A stretch of 64,000 nucleotides of DNA from Natronobacillus azotifigens (GCF_026805325.1 NZ_JAPRAT010000013.1:1-64000), one strand, 5' to 3'. Shown: positions 18,714 to 28,745, numbered from the stretch's first letter. Numbers and translations: made by a program. Notes: generated by a model from the letters alone, not told the origin.

Positions 18714-18770
18714 CCCGCAGAAACCATACGTAAGATTCCCTCCTTCAAAACAATGAGAATATCAAGTTAC
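18714..18770 (+). repeat. Family B repeat, 5' fragment
   Basis: CCCGCAGAAACCATACGTAA, then CCTTCAAAACAATGAGAATA, following TTTAT at 18709-18713. The match ends at AAGTTA; the second half is absent. Confidence 0.65.
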
Positions 18771-19130
18771 TTCCACTTGTACTATTTTGAGAGTCTTGTT
18801 GTTTTGCAGATGAACACGATCGTTCTTGTATCAAAAAAATGTGCTATATTTGTCTAATTTTGACGAAAGTGAAAAACTATTGAATTTATATGGTAGTATA
18901 AGAAAGATGTTAATTTTTTTACAATTATAAAAACTGGAAATTAACCTCTTGCCGAACTGATAGGAAGGCCAACGACAATGAGCACGTAAGGGATAGTTTA
19001 GAGATGAAATTGTTATATTTTCTGAAAGCCTAAATAGTATGGATATTAAAATAAAGAAAGAGAATCAAGCAATTTAGTTGAATAACTAAAAATGAATGAC
19101 TTATAAATCCTGGAGAAAGAAGTGAGTTTA
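18771..19130. other. Upstream region of the pilus locus
   Basis: 360 AT-rich bases without a gene. It should contain the promoter of the pilus block. TTGACG (18860-18865) with a TTTATA 19 bases later is the best match but the spacing is poor, so I do not call a promoter. Confidence 0.4.
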
Positions 19131-19232
19131 ATGGAAACAGATAAACAAGGTCAACGTATTGTGTTGCTTCTAGTAGTTCTAGGTGCAGTATTTATCCTCG
19201 GCGGCGCACTAATGGGTGTTGGAATTATTTAA
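19131..19232 (+). CDS. 33-residue single-span membrane peptide
   Basis: ATG 19131 opens a 33-codon frame: ten polar residues, then a run of about 23 hydrophobic residues (VLLLVVLGAVFILGGALMGV). The stop is 23 bases before tadZ. GGAGAAAGAAGTGAG upstream offers a moderate ribosome binding site. It is likely co-transcribed with the pilus genes. It may be a small accessory membrane protein; it lacks the Glu+5 prepilin motif, so I do not call it a pilin. Confidence 0.5.
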   Translation: METDKQGQRIVLLLVVLGAVFILGGALMGVGII

Positions 19233-19255
19233 TTCAATGATTGGAGTGGAAAGTG

Positions 19256-20353
19256 ATGGCTCAATTGAAGTTGATTGTTGCAGATCAAGACGAAAAATAC
19301 ATTCAACGCTTAGCTGCCTATCTAAGGAATCATAAAGAGTATAGTAAGCTGGATGTGAAGTATTTTTCGGATAAAGATGCGCTAGGAGAATACATCGGTG
19401 CATATCACGATATTGATGTGATTCTATCGGATCATTCATTTGACGAAGTTGTCGAATCGGGAAATCAAGGATTGACATTGCAGTTGGTGAATGAAATAAA
19501 AGATGAAATTAATGAAGAGTCGGTTATCTATAAGTATCAGCCGATTGGTAAAATGATGCAAGAAATTATTAATTACTATTATGCTCGAAATAAGAATATA
19601 GATAAGAAGTCAAATCAATTGAAAGATATGCGTATGATAACATGCTTATCTGCTTCTGGTGGTACAGGTAAAACAGTGCTTGCGTCTAACTTAGCTGCTT
19701 CCTTTGCTAGTAAAGGGTATCGAACCTTGTACTTAAGTTTAGAAATGATTCCTTCAACTTTACTAATGTTTAATAGTCAGCAACATACGAAACCTTGCCC
19801 GTTGTTTTACTATTTAAAAACAAAACCAAATGATTTAGAAGACAATCTGGAGGAACTGATCATGAGTGATCCTCATACCGGTATTCACTACTTCCCAATT
19901 TTACCGAGTGCAGAAGAGATGCTTGAGTTAGAGCCTGAAAACTTAACGAAGCTTATTGATGTACTAGCCAAGGTAAAGTTATTTGACTATGTCATTTTTG
20001 ATTTGGACACAGCAATTATTAGCAAAATCGAGAGCTTATTTGATCGAAGCAATCGTATATTGTGGGTACTTAATAATGATCATTTTAGTTTCTATAAATC
20101 AAGAATACTATGTGAAGAATTAAAGAGAATGTATAAGAACCCTAATCTTACTGATCATGTCATGTTTATTCTTAATCGAAATATTAATGTCGGAGCTAAA
20201 GAACTTGAACAATATGACTTACCGATTGAACACAAATTACCATATATTCCTGATTGGAAGAATGTTGTGAAGCCGATAAGTTTATTAAAAAATACAGTGT
20301 TCGCAAAAGAAATTAGTAATCTGGTCACACGTTTAGAACGGGAGATTTTATAA
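19256..20353 (+). CDS. tadZ: TadZ/CpaE-like ATPase
   Basis: Tad pilus localisation ATPase. Residues about 1-110 resemble a response-regulator receiver (VADQDEKYIQRLAAYL). Residues about 128-365 are a MinD/ParA-type domain with Walker A SGGTGKTV at 134-141. The FDYVIFDLDTAI segment matches the Walker B region. CpaE/TadZ proteins place the Tad machine in the cell. The start is ATG 19256 with GGAG upstream. The stop overlaps the tadA start (TAATG), showing translational coupling. Confidence 0.85.
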   Translation: MAQLKLIVADQDEKYIQRLAAYLRNHKEYSKLDVKYFSDKDALGEYIGAYHDIDVILSDHSFDEVVESGNQGLTLQLVNEIKDEINEESVIYKYQPIGKMMQEIINYYYARNKNIDKKSNQLKDMRMITCLSASGGTGKTVLASNLAASFASKGYRTLYLSLEMIPSTLLMFNSQQHTKPCPLFYYLKTKPNDLEDNLEELIMSDPHTGIHYFPILPSAEEMLELEPENLTKLIDVLAKVKLFDYVIFDLDTAIISKIESLFDRSNRILWVLNNDHFSFYKSRILCEELKRMYKNPNLTDHVMFILNRNINVGAKELEQYDLPIEHKLPYIPDWKNVVKPISLLKNTVFAKEISNLVTRLEREIL

Positions 20354-21576
20354 TGAGTCAGGAAGTATTGATCAAAGATTTAATTGAGCGAGTAAGAGAG
20401 GAATTAAATCAACGACAGGATATGACGGATAGTGAACTAAATGTTTATATTGAGACACTTGTACTTAATTCACTAGAAGAACATCCGATGACATCGAAGC
20501 AGATTAGTCAAACGGTTCAACGCATCTATAATGCCTTTAGAGGTTTGGATGTTTTGCAACCATTAATAGATGACAAAAGCATTACAGAAATTATGATCAA
20601 TAGTGATCGAGAGATTTTTATTGAACAACACGGAAAAACGTCACAAGTTGATGTTGCATTTGAAAGTTCAGAGCGTTTAGAAGACATCATACAAATGATC
20701 GTTGGAAAAGTAAACCGAACTGTAAATGCCTCAAGTCCGATCGTTGATGCACGCTTAGAGGATGGTTCGCGAGTCAACATTGTTCTCCCACCGGTAGCTC
20801 TAAAAGGACCGACAATGACCATTCGTAAATTTCCTGAGCGTCCGTTAATGATTGATGACTTGATCCAGATGGGGGCGATAACTGAAGAAGTTGCTGATTT
20901 CCTACAAAAACTTGTCATCAGTAAATATAATATTTTTATTAGTGGCGGGACAGGTTCTGGTAAGACGACATTTTTAAATGTGTTATCAAACTTTATTCCG
21001 AAAGATGAGCGAATTATTACGATCGAAGACTCAGCTGAATTGCAAATAAAGAATATCGCTAACCTGGTTAGCTTAGAAACACGTAATGCGAACACGGAAG
21101 GTAAAGGGGAAATCACTATTCGTGATCTGATTAAATCCTCTTTACGAATGCGACCAGACCGAATCGTTGTTGGAGAGGTTCGTGGTAGTGAGGCGCTTGA
21201 TATGTTACAGGCGATGAATACAGGTCATGACGGTTCTTTGTCAACGGGCCACGCCAACTCAACAAAGGATATGATAAGCCGTTTGGAGACAATGGTGTTA
21301 AGTGGAGTTGATTTTCCAATCAATGTCATTCGTCAACAAATCAGTTCAGCAATTGATGTAATGATTCACTTGTCCCGTTTGCGTGATCATTCTCGAAAAG
21401 TAGTTGAAATTTCAGAGATACGAGGATTTCAAGATAATAATGTGCAACTAATTCCGTTATATCGTTTTGAAGAAGAAGGTGTAAATGATTATGGAAAAAT
21501 AATTGGTAGTTTGAAACCGACAAAATATCAACTCCAACAAACGGATAAACTAGAGTTTCGTGGATTATCAATATAG
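20353..21576 (+). CDS. tadA: TadA/CpaF pilus assembly ATPase
   Basis: Hexameric secretion ATPase that drives Flp pilus assembly on the cytoplasmic face. Walker A is GGTGSGKT at 198-205. The Walker B region is RIVVGEVRGSEALD with Glu275. The family His box is HDGSLSTGHANS. Full length at 407 residues, with the usual CpaF N-terminal domain. It overlaps tadZ by one base and is followed 16 bases later by tadB. Confidence 0.95.
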   Translation: MSQEVLIKDLIERVREELNQRQDMTDSELNVYIETLVLNSLEEHPMTSKQISQTVQRIYNAFRGLDVLQPLIDDKSITEIMINSDREIFIEQHGKTSQVDVAFESSERLEDIIQMIVGKVNRTVNASSPIVDARLEDGSRVNIVLPPVALKGPTMTIRKFPERPLMIDDLIQMGAITEEVADFLQKLVISKYNIFISGGTGSGKTTFLNVLSNFIPKDERIITIEDSAELQIKNIANLVSLETRNANTEGKGEITIRDLIKSSLRMRPDRIVVGEVRGSEALDMLQAMNTGHDGSLSTGHANSTKDMISRLETMVLSGVDFPINVIRQQISSAIDVMIHLSRLRDHSRKVVEISEIRGFQDNNVQLIPLYRFEEEGVNDYGKIIGSLKPTKYQLQQTDKLEFRGLSI

Positions 21577-21592
21577 GAAGGGGTGATTTTAT

Positions 21593-22489
21593 ATGGAAAT
21601 TATCATTATTGCTATTGCTGTTGTACTTATTTTAGGGATAATCTTTTTTATTCAAGACAGAAAGCAAAAGAAACAACTAACCGATGAAGAAAGAGAGGAT
21701 CAACCAGTAAAACAACAAGAGGAAAGTCAGAAGGGAAAAGGTTTACTTGATTATTCAACGTATACTTATTCGATACAAGAATATGTGCTGACATTTGTTA
21801 TGTCTGGTTCGTTATTAGCACTAATCAGTTATGTTTTCTATCGGAATATCATTCTATCCATCCTTTTTGTTAGTTTTGCTTTTTTCTATACGAAACTCAG
21901 AAAGAAAACACTGATTTTAAAAAGAAAACAAGAACTATCGAAACAATTTCAACAAGCACTTTATTCCTTATCTTCTTCACTTTCTGCCGGACGTTCGATT
22001 GAGAATGCACTGATAGAAGTCGTGAATGATCTGAATTTGCTCTATCCTGATCCTGACACGTTGATCATTAAGGAGTTGGGCTACATCAATAAGCGAGTCG
22101 CAAACCGTGAGCCTATCGAACGCCCTTTGCAAGATTTCGCTGATCGGGCTGATCTGGAGGATATTCGTAATTTCACAGATGTGTTTACGACATGTAAACG
22201 AACCGGAGGCGATCTAGTAGAAGTAATTCGTCGAACCTCACATATGATTGGTGATAAGGTAGAAATTGATCAAGAAATTTCGGTTATGATTGCGCAAAAG
22301 AAATTTGAATCGACTGCGATTAGCTTGGCACCAATCTTTATGGTTGCATTTTTAAGTTACTCTTCCCCTGATTATGTGGCTCCTCTTTATTCGTGGGCTG
22401 ATCTGGGGCCTATCGTGATGACAATTTGTTTAGGGATTACATTTTTTTCATTTTGGATCTCAAGAAAAATCATGAATATAAAGGTGTGA
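21593..22489 (+). CDS. tadB: TadB-like inner platform protein
   Basis: 298 residues with an N-terminal membrane span, a charged linker, two further spans at about 75-105 and a type II secretion F (T2SSF) domain. SLSAGRSIENAL and CKRTGGDLVEVIRRTS are the conserved helical motifs. It would form the membrane platform with TadC. AGGAAGGGGTG provides the ribosome binding site. Confidence 0.88.
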   Translation: MEIIIIAIAVVLILGIIFFIQDRKQKKQLTDEEREDQPVKQQEESQKGKGLLDYSTYTYSIQEYVLTFVMSGSLLALISYVFYRNIILSILFVSFAFFYTKLRKKTLILKRKQELSKQFQQALYSLSSSLSAGRSIENALIEVVNDLNLLYPDPDTLIIKELGYINKRVANREPIERPLQDFADRADLEDIRNFTDVFTTCKRTGGDLVEVIRRTSHMIGDKVEIDQEISVMIAQKKFESTAISLAPIFMVAFLSYSSPDYVAPLYSWADLGPIVMTICLGITFFSFWISRKIMNIKV

Positions 22490-22493
22490 TGAA

Positions 22494-23354
22494 ATGGTGC
22501 CTATAATTAGTGTCGGTATAATCGTAATTTTGTTGCTGATTAGGTTACTCGCAGGTAAGAAATATAATGACTTCCTAAAGCCATTTGATGGTACCTTTCA
22601 ATTTGCGTTTATTGCGCCAGCATCGCTTTATATTATCGATGCTCTTCAGATTATGAAACGCTTTTCGAATAAGTTATCATCTGTCCAACGAAAAGTAGCT
22701 ATTGTTTATCATGTGGAAACTAGTGTCCAGGGGTATACAAAAATGTTTATTGCAGAAATGATCTCAACAATTTACGCTATTTTTATCGTAATGGCAATCC
22801 TTAATTTGGCTCGACCTGAAGATTTTCGTTTTATAATTTTTGGCTTGATCGTAGCAATAATCATTCCATTGATTTGGTTTCGCAAACTTGATGACCGTGT
22901 GGAACGACGGCGGTTATCGATTATCTACGAATTACCGGAATTTTCAAATAAAGTAGCGTTGTTAGTGAACGCTGGTGAAACAGTTACGAAGGCAATTGTA
23001 GATTGCGCTCGCATGAAGGAGAATGAGGATCATCCCTTATATGAAGAACTAAATGATATGGCTTTGAAAATTCAAAATGGTGATTCTTTTAATAAAGCGA
23101 TGGAAATATTCAGTAAACGATGTGGTATTCAGGAAGTTTCTTCGTTTACCACAACCATATTACTAAACTATCGTCGTGGTGGTGAACATTTATCCCTTGC
23201 ATTAAGAGAAATCTCTCGAGAATTGTGGGAAAAACGTAAAATAATTGCGAAAACCCGTGGAGAAGAAGCTTCATCGAAACTAGTATTCCCTATGGTGCTA
23301 ACTTTCGCTGCTATTCTAATTGTGATTGCCTATCCTGCTTTAAGGATGTTTTAA
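22494..23354 (+). CDS. tadC: TadC-like inner platform protein
   Basis: 286 residues, T2SSF domain with membrane spans at both ends. LLVNAGETVTKAI and NYRRGGEHLSLALREIS mirror the TadB motifs, as expected for the TadB/TadC pair. It starts 4 bases after tadB, with AAAGGTGTGATG as a weaker site. A small pilin gene follows. Confidence 0.88.
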   Translation: MVPIISVGIIVILLLIRLLAGKKYNDFLKPFDGTFQFAFIAPASLYIIDALQIMKRFSNKLSSVQRKVAIVYHVETSVQGYTKMFIAEMISTIYAIFIVMAILNLARPEDFRFIIFGLIVAIIIPLIWFRKLDDRVERRRLSIIYELPEFSNKVALLVNAGETVTKAIVDCARMKENEDHPLYEELNDMALKIQNGDSFNKAMEIFSKRCGIQEVSSFTTTILLNYRRGGEHLSLALREISRELWEKRKIIAKTRGEEASSKLVFPMVLTFAAILIVIAYPALRMF

Positions 23355-23387
23355 TCAAATATAAAAAATACAAAGGAGTGTTTACAA

Positions 23388-23576
23388 ATGAAGAAAGTAA
23401 AAGAACGATTCATTAGTTTTTGGAAGGAAGAAGAAGGTTTAGGGACACTTGAAATTTTGCTGATTATTGTAGTGTTAGTTGGTATTGCATTACTATTTGG
23501 CAGTACGATCCGTGGCTGGGTACAGAATCTCCTTAATAATATTGGTGAGAATATTCCGGAAGTGGAAGTTCCATAG
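23388..23576 (+). CDS. flp: Flp-type major pilin
   Basis: A 62-residue prepilin. The short leader ends EEEG; cleavage is expected before LGTLEILLIIVVLVG, leaving Glu at +5 as in Flp pilins. The hydrophobic helix is followed by a short polar tail. AAGGAGTG precedes the ATG. It probably forms the pilus shaft after processing by the TadV-like peptidase at 31537. Confidence 0.85.
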   Translation: MKKVKERFISFWKEEEGLGTLEILLIIVVLVGIALLFGSTIRGWVQNLLNNIGENIPEVEVP

Positions 23577-23627
23577 GGGGAAAGTAATGTTATCAAGTGT
23601 TATGAAATGAAAGTTGAGGCGGGCTTG

Positions 23628-24239
23628 ATGATGAAAAAACGTCTAAAGCGTTTGTGTAAAGAACAAAAAGGTATGTTTACCTTAGAGGCATCTCTTGTGT
23701 TTCCGATGATATTCATCATTACTATTGCACTCGTTCTTTATAGTCTTGTTATTTTTCAACAAGTGCAAATGCACCAGCAAGCACACTTGGTTGCTGATCG
23801 AATTGCTGCGTCTTATGACAATACAGCAAAAGATATTGCAACCGGTGAGTTTAGTATTAAAGAATATACAACAATGACGGATGACGGTTTATATTGGCGC
23901 ACCAATCGAATTGGTGAGAGTTTCCTATCTTTTTTTGTATCGAGTTATGAAAGTGGCTTGTCAGCAAAAAAACGAGTAAGCGGTCAAGAATATGCGGAGT
24001 CACGTATCAAAAACGCTGATGTAGAAGTAGTGATTGAATCAAATATTGTTAACCCACAAATTGAGGTGACGATAACAAGTGACCTAAAAGTACCGTCCGT
24101 TGTCTTGAATCTATTTGGGGAACCAAATAATTCAGTAACGGCGGTAGCTAAGACAAAAGATCCGACAGAATTGATTCGATTGACGGATTTTGCGATGGAT
24201 TATGGTCAACAAATCTTAAATCAATTTGGTGGAGAATAA
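23628..24239 (+). CDS. tadE: TadE-like pseudopilin
   Basis: About 203 residues. The leader KEQKG is followed by MFTLEASLVFPMIFIITIAL, a TadE-type prepilin site with Glu at +5. The rest is a polar extracytoplasmic domain. ATG 23628 or 23631 is preferred over 23607 because GAGGCGG lies just upstream. TadE-like minor pseudopilins are thought to start or stabilise the pilus. Confidence 0.8.
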   Translation: MMKKRLKRLCKEQKGMFTLEASLVFPMIFIITIALVLYSLVIFQQVQMHQQAHLVADRIAASYDNTAKDIATGEFSIKEYTTMTDDGLYWRTNRIGESFLSFFVSSYESGLSAKKRVSGQEYAESRIKNADVEVVIESNIVNPQIEVTITSDLKVPSVVLNLFGEPNNSVTAVAKTKDPTELIRLTDFAMDYGQQILNQFGGE

Positions 24240-24269
24240 TCGGTGAGCGGCTGTTAAGGAGTGAGAAAT

Positions 24270-26621
24270 TTGGGTTTTTTTCGTAGATTAAGAACTGATA
24301 CAAAAGGTGCAGTATCTCTATTCTTTATTATCATTACTGCGATTGTGTTTGCATTCAATGCCATATTTATTGATTATGCAAGAATCTTAGCAGCCGAACA
24401 TCGGATAGAGCATAGTGTGCAAAGTGCTGTGCGTTCCGCGTTGGCTGGTTATAACAATGATTTAAGAAGTTATGGATTATTCGGGATCGATCAAGATACA
24501 GCAGAAGAAATATTTGAAAAAGTGTTGTTCGGTAATATGACCTTACCTGATGATTTGAAAGAAGAATCTTTTCAATTTGTGCAACCTACGATTGATGATT
24601 TCAATGTAACGCTGTCAAGATCACTGACAAATCCTAATGTACTGGAACATCAAATTTTAGAAGAAATGAAGTATAAAGCCCCGGTTGAAATTACGAAACA
24701 GCTTATTGAACGGTTTTCATCCTTAACATTGGCGGTAGAAGCAGCTAATAATCTCGTGGATTTAACCGAAGGCATCGAAGAAGATTTTAATAAACGGGAA
24801 CAGAAGATTGATGAGACAGTTGAAGAGCTTAGTGAAATCTTAGTAATTCTGAATGACTTAAAAGATAAATTTTCTGATGTATCGAGTGTTTCAGAATATG
24901 GAGAAATCAATAATTATAACCATATAGTTGAACATTATGCTACATATCAAGGTTGGCTCCTGTTCGATGGAGCATTCGATTGGTTGGTAGACAAAGCTCG
25001 TGATAGCATTTTGAACCAATTAAAAGCGTCTCTTGGAACACCAGTCACCGATAGTGTTTTTTCTGGAAATGAATTTTTGGAACTATACATTGATTTAGAA
25101 GATTTAAATGATATTGTATCTGAACTTGAAGCGTTGGCAACAGAAGAGGCAATCGAATTCTTAGAGGAAGAAATTCATGATTTGTTCGAGAGTATAAAGA
25201 ACCAAGGCATAGGTCCGCTTGAAGAGTATCACAATGAATATCGTGACAATGCCAAAGCGTATCTCAGTGATATCATTGATGATTTTAAAGACATCGAAAG
25301 CAAACTTGATGATTCGATAGATCGATTAAAGAAAGCAAGAATAAACAATGAGAACATCAAACAAATCATTGAGGATGTTAAAGGCAGCAACGAAGGAAAC
25401 TATAGTGATATGAAGGAAATTCAGGAGCAATCAGGAACGACTGACGATGAATTGGATAGTGTTACCGAATCTATTGGTGGCGTAATCGATCAAGTAGATG
25501 AATATCCATATGATGATAATTACTTTGAAAAATCACTGAGTAGTCTTGAAGCGTTAAAATCAAGAATCGTTAAACAGCATGATGAAATCGAAGAAATGAA
25601 AGATAACTTTGATACTGTCGGTAATTCTTTAGTAAATGCAGAGAGTATCAGGGAAGAAATTGAGAGTCTTGCAGAAAAAGTAGATGGTAAAAAAACGGAC
25701 ATAGAAGATCGGGATGGAAAAGACTTTAGTGCAGAAGAAGAAGAAGAAGTAGATGCTGATGGAGAACTAAAAGAATTGGATAACAAACTTGATAATCTAT
25801 CAATTCTAGAAGACATAAAAAGTGAACAGGCGGATTATGACAAACTTGATGAATATGTGCAAAGTTATCTAGAAGAGGCATTAAGCGAAATGGAAGCAGA
25901 AGAATTTGAAACATCAAGTAATGCATTAAAAGCTGCCAAGAGTTCAATGTCACTTGTTAGTACAATGTTCAATGGAATAGGTGAAGCACTTACGAAATCT
26001 AGAAATAAACTCTATATAAATGAATACATTCTCATGCACTTTAACTCCACTGTCCCAGAAGGTGGCTTAACTAATTTAGAGAATTATAAGCTCGATAATC
26101 GAGAAGTTGAATATATTATTTATGGAAACACAACCCCTGGGATGAATTTCACAAATGCAATAGCTCAATTTACTGCATTTAAATTTGCATTGAATATTGT
26201 TGATGCGTTTGCAGATCCATTAATTTTAGCGCTTGGACATCCACTTGCAATTTTAAAACAAGTACTAGTTAGTGCTATAAAAGAAACCAGGTTGAATGTG
26301 TTAAATATATCCTCGGGAATTGATAGTAGTTTATTACCGATTATTTCGAAAGGATCGGATGTATTAGATCTGAGTTATCATGAATATTTAAGAATTTTTA
26401 TGTTTATGAATCCACAAGATGATAACCGTTTATATCGAATTGCAGCAATGATTGACTATAAGGAAAAAGCCTTAAATTTAGTTGATCAAATGACGTATAT
26501 TGATGCAGAAGTAAAGGCATCAGAATCATTAATTTTCATTTCCAACATCGCAGATATGTTTGATCAGGACATTGATAGTAAAAGGTATCATTTCAATAAA
26601 AAAGCAATCCATTCTTACTAA
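24270..26621 (+). CDS. TadG-like large coiled-coil pilus protein
   Basis: About 783 residues. The N-terminus (RTDTKGAVSLFFIIITAIVF) is a TadG/TadE-type hydrophobic anchor. A long acidic helical region with many coiled-coil stretches follows (about 150-570), then a C-terminal part ending in MFDQDIDSKRYHFNKK. The likely start is TTG 24270, 8 bases after AAGGAG; GTG 24261 overlaps that site. The last ~73 codons (from about 26402) recur as broken copies at 27634, 28746 and 29796, each before a lipoprotein gene. Confidence 0.75.
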   Translation: MGFFRRLRTDTKGAVSLFFIIITAIVFAFNAIFIDYARILAAEHRIEHSVQSAVRSALAGYNNDLRSYGLFGIDQDTAEEIFEKVLFGNMTLPDDLKEESFQFVQPTIDDFNVTLSRSLTNPNVLEHQILEEMKYKAPVEITKQLIERFSSLTLAVEAANNLVDLTEGIEEDFNKREQKIDETVEELSEILVILNDLKDKFSDVSSVSEYGEINNYNHIVEHYATYQGWLLFDGAFDWLVDKARDSILNQLKASLGTPVTDSVFSGNEFLELYIDLEDLNDIVSELEALATEEAIEFLEEEIHDLFESIKNQGIGPLEEYHNEYRDNAKAYLSDIIDDFKDIESKLDDSIDRLKKARINNENIKQIIEDVKGSNEGNYSDMKEIQEQSGTTDDELDSVTESIGGVIDQVDEYPYDDNYFEKSLSSLEALKSRIVKQHDEIEEMKDNFDTVGNSLVNAESIREEIESLAEKVDGKKTDIEDRDGKDFSAEEEEEVDADGELKELDNKLDNLSILEDIKSEQADYDKLDEYVQSYLEEALSEMEAEEFETSSNALKAAKSSMSLVSTMFNGIGEALTKSRNKLYINEYILMHFNSTVPEGGLTNLENYKLDNREVEYIIYGNTTPGMNFTNAIAQFTAFKFALNIVDAFADPLILALGHPLAILKQVLVSAIKETRLNVLNISSGIDSSLLPIISKGSDVLDLSYHEYLRIFMFMNPQDDNRLYRIAAMIDYKEKALNLVDQMTYIDAEVKASESLIFISNIADMFDQDIDSKRYHFNKKAIHSY

Positions 26622-26640
26622 AGATGAAAGGAAGATTTAA

Positions 26641-27231
26641 ATGAAAAAAATACTGTTAAGTATGATTTTATTATTCACAGTGATTGGTTGTAGTAATAAC
26701 GATGGGGGGGCGTCATCTAATGGAAATGATGAATCAAACGGATCGAACCAAACAACTGAAAACGAAGAAGCTAGAGAATCATCAAATGATTTGGAATTAG
26801 AACCAGGGCATGAATCGCATTTAAAATTTGGTGAAAAAGGCGTTATTTATAGTGATGCTACGGGTGCACATTATACAATTCAACATCATAGCTATGAGTT
26901 TGTTAATGATAATGGAGATCCTGTGGAAGGTGAGGAAGAGCCAAGTTATATTTTAATCGAAGTTGAGTTTGAAAACTTATCTGATAAAGAATGGGAAGTA
27001 CAGAGTTATTTGATTTCGAGACTATACTATAATAATGGGACTACAGCAAGAGAAACGAATCATACTGGTAGAAGTGAAGATTTTGAAGTCAAGCTATCTC
27101 CAGGTCAATCAATTACGACGACCCTTGAATATAAATACTACGCAGACTTTGGTGGCACAAGTTATATTGCAAAAAATGAAGATCACACAAATATTAGTAA
27201 CGTTATTTTCTGGAATTTAGATCTTGAGTAG
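26641..27231 (+). CDS. Lipoprotein 1 of a tandem array, DUF4352-like
   Basis: 196 residues. The lipobox is VIGC. An acidic, Asn/Ser/Thr-rich linker (to about residue 65) leads to a beta-rich domain with HYTIQHHSYEF, LIEVEFENLSDKEW and SPGQSITTTLEYKY. That pattern resembles DUF4352 (telokin-like) lipoproteins, whose role is mostly unknown. It begins 19 bases after the TadG-like stop, so it is in the pilus operon. This is the founder or one member of four related genes and the most divergent of them. Confidence 0.75.
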   Translation: MKKILLSMILLFTVIGCSNNDGGASSNGNDESNGSNQTTENEEARESSNDLELEPGHESHLKFGEKGVIYSDATGAHYTIQHHSYEFVNDNGDPVEGEEEPSYILIEVEFENLSDKEWEVQSYLISRLYYNNGTTARETNHTGRSEDFEVKLSPGQSITTTLEYKYYADFGGTSYIAKNEDHTNISNVIFWNLDLE

Positions 27232-27440
27232 GAATAGGTTCACACTACATGTTATAGGGAAGAGTGTGAGGTTTGAAAGTGATTTTTAAAAGTTTAGATG
27301 GGGTTCTTATACAATCGTCAACCTCGTAAGTACAAGCAGACTAGAACGGACATGTGTTGGCTGGATGTTCTATATAGGCTATTCTGCATTTGAAAATCTT
27401 AATAACTCAAATCCTATTATTTCCAAGTGAATAAGTTGAT

Positions 27441-27504
27441 GAACAGAGTAATAACTCTGTTCATCGTGAAGGTATATTTTATATACCAATATATCTTCAC
27501 GATG
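27441..27504 (+). terminator. Two adjacent hairpins between array units
   Basis: GAACAGAGT / ACTCTGTTC is a perfect 9-bp stem with an AATA loop. It is followed by CATCGTGAAGGTATAT pairing with ATATATCTTCACGATG. There is no long T run, so it may be a weak terminator, a processing site or a transcript-stabilising structure. A diverged version is at 28575. Confidence 0.55.
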
Positions 27505-27633
27505 AGCAGAAATGTCATCAGCATGAAACAATGAAAGAAAAATTGAGCATCACTTAGTTTAGATGACTCAATAGAGACTTCAGAAAAACACAATACATAT
27601 GTTGAGATTGATTAAGCATTCCAACTTCCTCGA

Positions 27634-27853
27634 GTTTATGAACCCACAAGACGATAACTGTTTATATCGAATTGCTGCAATGATTGATTTAAAGGAAGAA
27701 TCACTAAATTTAGTCGATCAAATGACGGATATTGATGCAGAAGCAAAGGCATCAGAAGCGTTAATCTTTATTCCAAACATAGCGGATATGTTTGACCAGA
27801 ATATTAATAGTAAAAGGTATCAGTTTAGTAAAAAGGCTATACAATCCTATTAA
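27634..27853 (+). pseudogene. tadG 3'-end remnant, unit 2
   Basis: The frame from ATG 27638 onward encodes MNPQDDNCLYRIAAMID and continues to MFDQNINSKRYQFSKK and a stop, matching the end of the TadG-like protein. No N-terminus or ribosome binding site. It was carried along when the lipoprotein gene was duplicated. Confidence 0.8.
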
Positions 27854-27872
27854 AAGAGAAAGGGAGATTAAA

Positions 27873-28466
27873 ATGAAAAAATTCTTATTAAGTCTAATTC
27901 TTATATTTGCGTTGATTGGTTGTAATGATGACGATGGAGCATCACCGACTGAAGATAATGGATCAGCAGAGACAAATGAAACAACAGAAAACGAAGAAAA
28001 TGGCGAATCAACAAATGAATCAGAATTAGATCCAGGGCATGAATCATATTTACAATTTGGTGAGAAAGGAACTATTAAAAATAGTCAATCTGGTTCACAT
28101 TATACAATTCAACACCATGGATATGAGTTTGTCGATGATGATGGTAATCCGGTTTCAAGTGGGAAAGAACCGACACATATTTTGATAGATGTAGAATTAG
28201 TAAATCTATCAGATGTCGATTGGGATGTAAGAAGTATATTGATTTCGAAATTGTACTATAAAAATGGTTTATCAGTAAATCGTTCTAACCGTACAGGTGA
28301 AAGTGAAGACCTTGATTATAATTTAGCACCAGGTGAATCAATTAACACGATTGTTGAATATCGGTATCATGCTGATTTTGATGGTATGGATTATATTGTG
28401 AAAAATTTAGAGTTTCAAAGCGTCAGCAACGTTGTCTACTGGGAAATTGATTTCGATTATGAATAG
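27873..28466 (+). CDS. Lipoprotein 2 of the array
   Basis: 197 residues, lipobox LIGC. The signal peptide and linker are nearly identical to lipoproteins 3 and 4, while the C-terminal domain differs at many positions (for example SGSHYTIQHHGYEF and SVNRSNRTGESEDLD). GGGAGATTAAA precedes ATG 27873; an upstream in-frame ATG is inside the remnant and is rejected. Confidence 0.8.
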   Translation: MKKFLLSLILIFALIGCNDDDGASPTEDNGSAETNETTENEENGESTNESELDPGHESYLQFGEKGTIKNSQSGSHYTIQHHGYEFVDDDGNPVSSGKEPTHILIDVELVNLSDVDWDVRSILISKLYYKNGLSVNRSNRTGESEDLDYNLAPGESINTIVEYRYHADFDGMDYIVKNLEFQSVSNVVYWEIDFDYE

Positions 28467-28574
28467 AACAGTGAGAATGATTGGTTTGATAACTTGCAAA
28501 AAAAGATAAATTGACATGCATCAAATGTATGTAATAAAAGAAATGCGCTCAATTTTATCAGGAATAGATCGTAA

Positions 28575-28648
28575 GATGAACGGAGTAGGAGTTACAACTC
28601 TGTTCATCGTGAAGGTATATTTTTATTAATAAATATGCCTTCACGATG
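28575..28648 (+). terminator. Second pair of inter-unit hairpins
   Basis: GATGAACGGAGT / ACTCTGTTCATC, then CATCGTGAAGG / CCTTCACGATG around an AT-rich loop. It is the homologue of 27441-27504 and has partly compensated changes in the stems. Confidence 0.5.
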
Positions 28649-28745
28649 AGCAGAAATGGCAGAACAACTGTTGCAAATGCAATACACCTGTTGAAATTCT
28701 AATAATAAAGAAATTTTATTAGAGCAGAAAATCTATGAATCTTCC

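Noticed and set aside
18841..18902. Sigma-A promoter before the pilus block
   Set aside because: TTGACG is present but no -10 at 16-18 bases; the match is not better than chance in AT-rich DNA.
20526..21116. 196-codon minus-strand frame within tadA
   Set aside because: A shadow of the tadA coding sequence; low-complexity Ser/Ile-rich translation and no start signals.
27441..28648. Inter-unit hairpins as riboswitches
   Set aside because: They are simple stems duplicated with the array, lack a conserved aptamer pattern and follow rather than precede genes.
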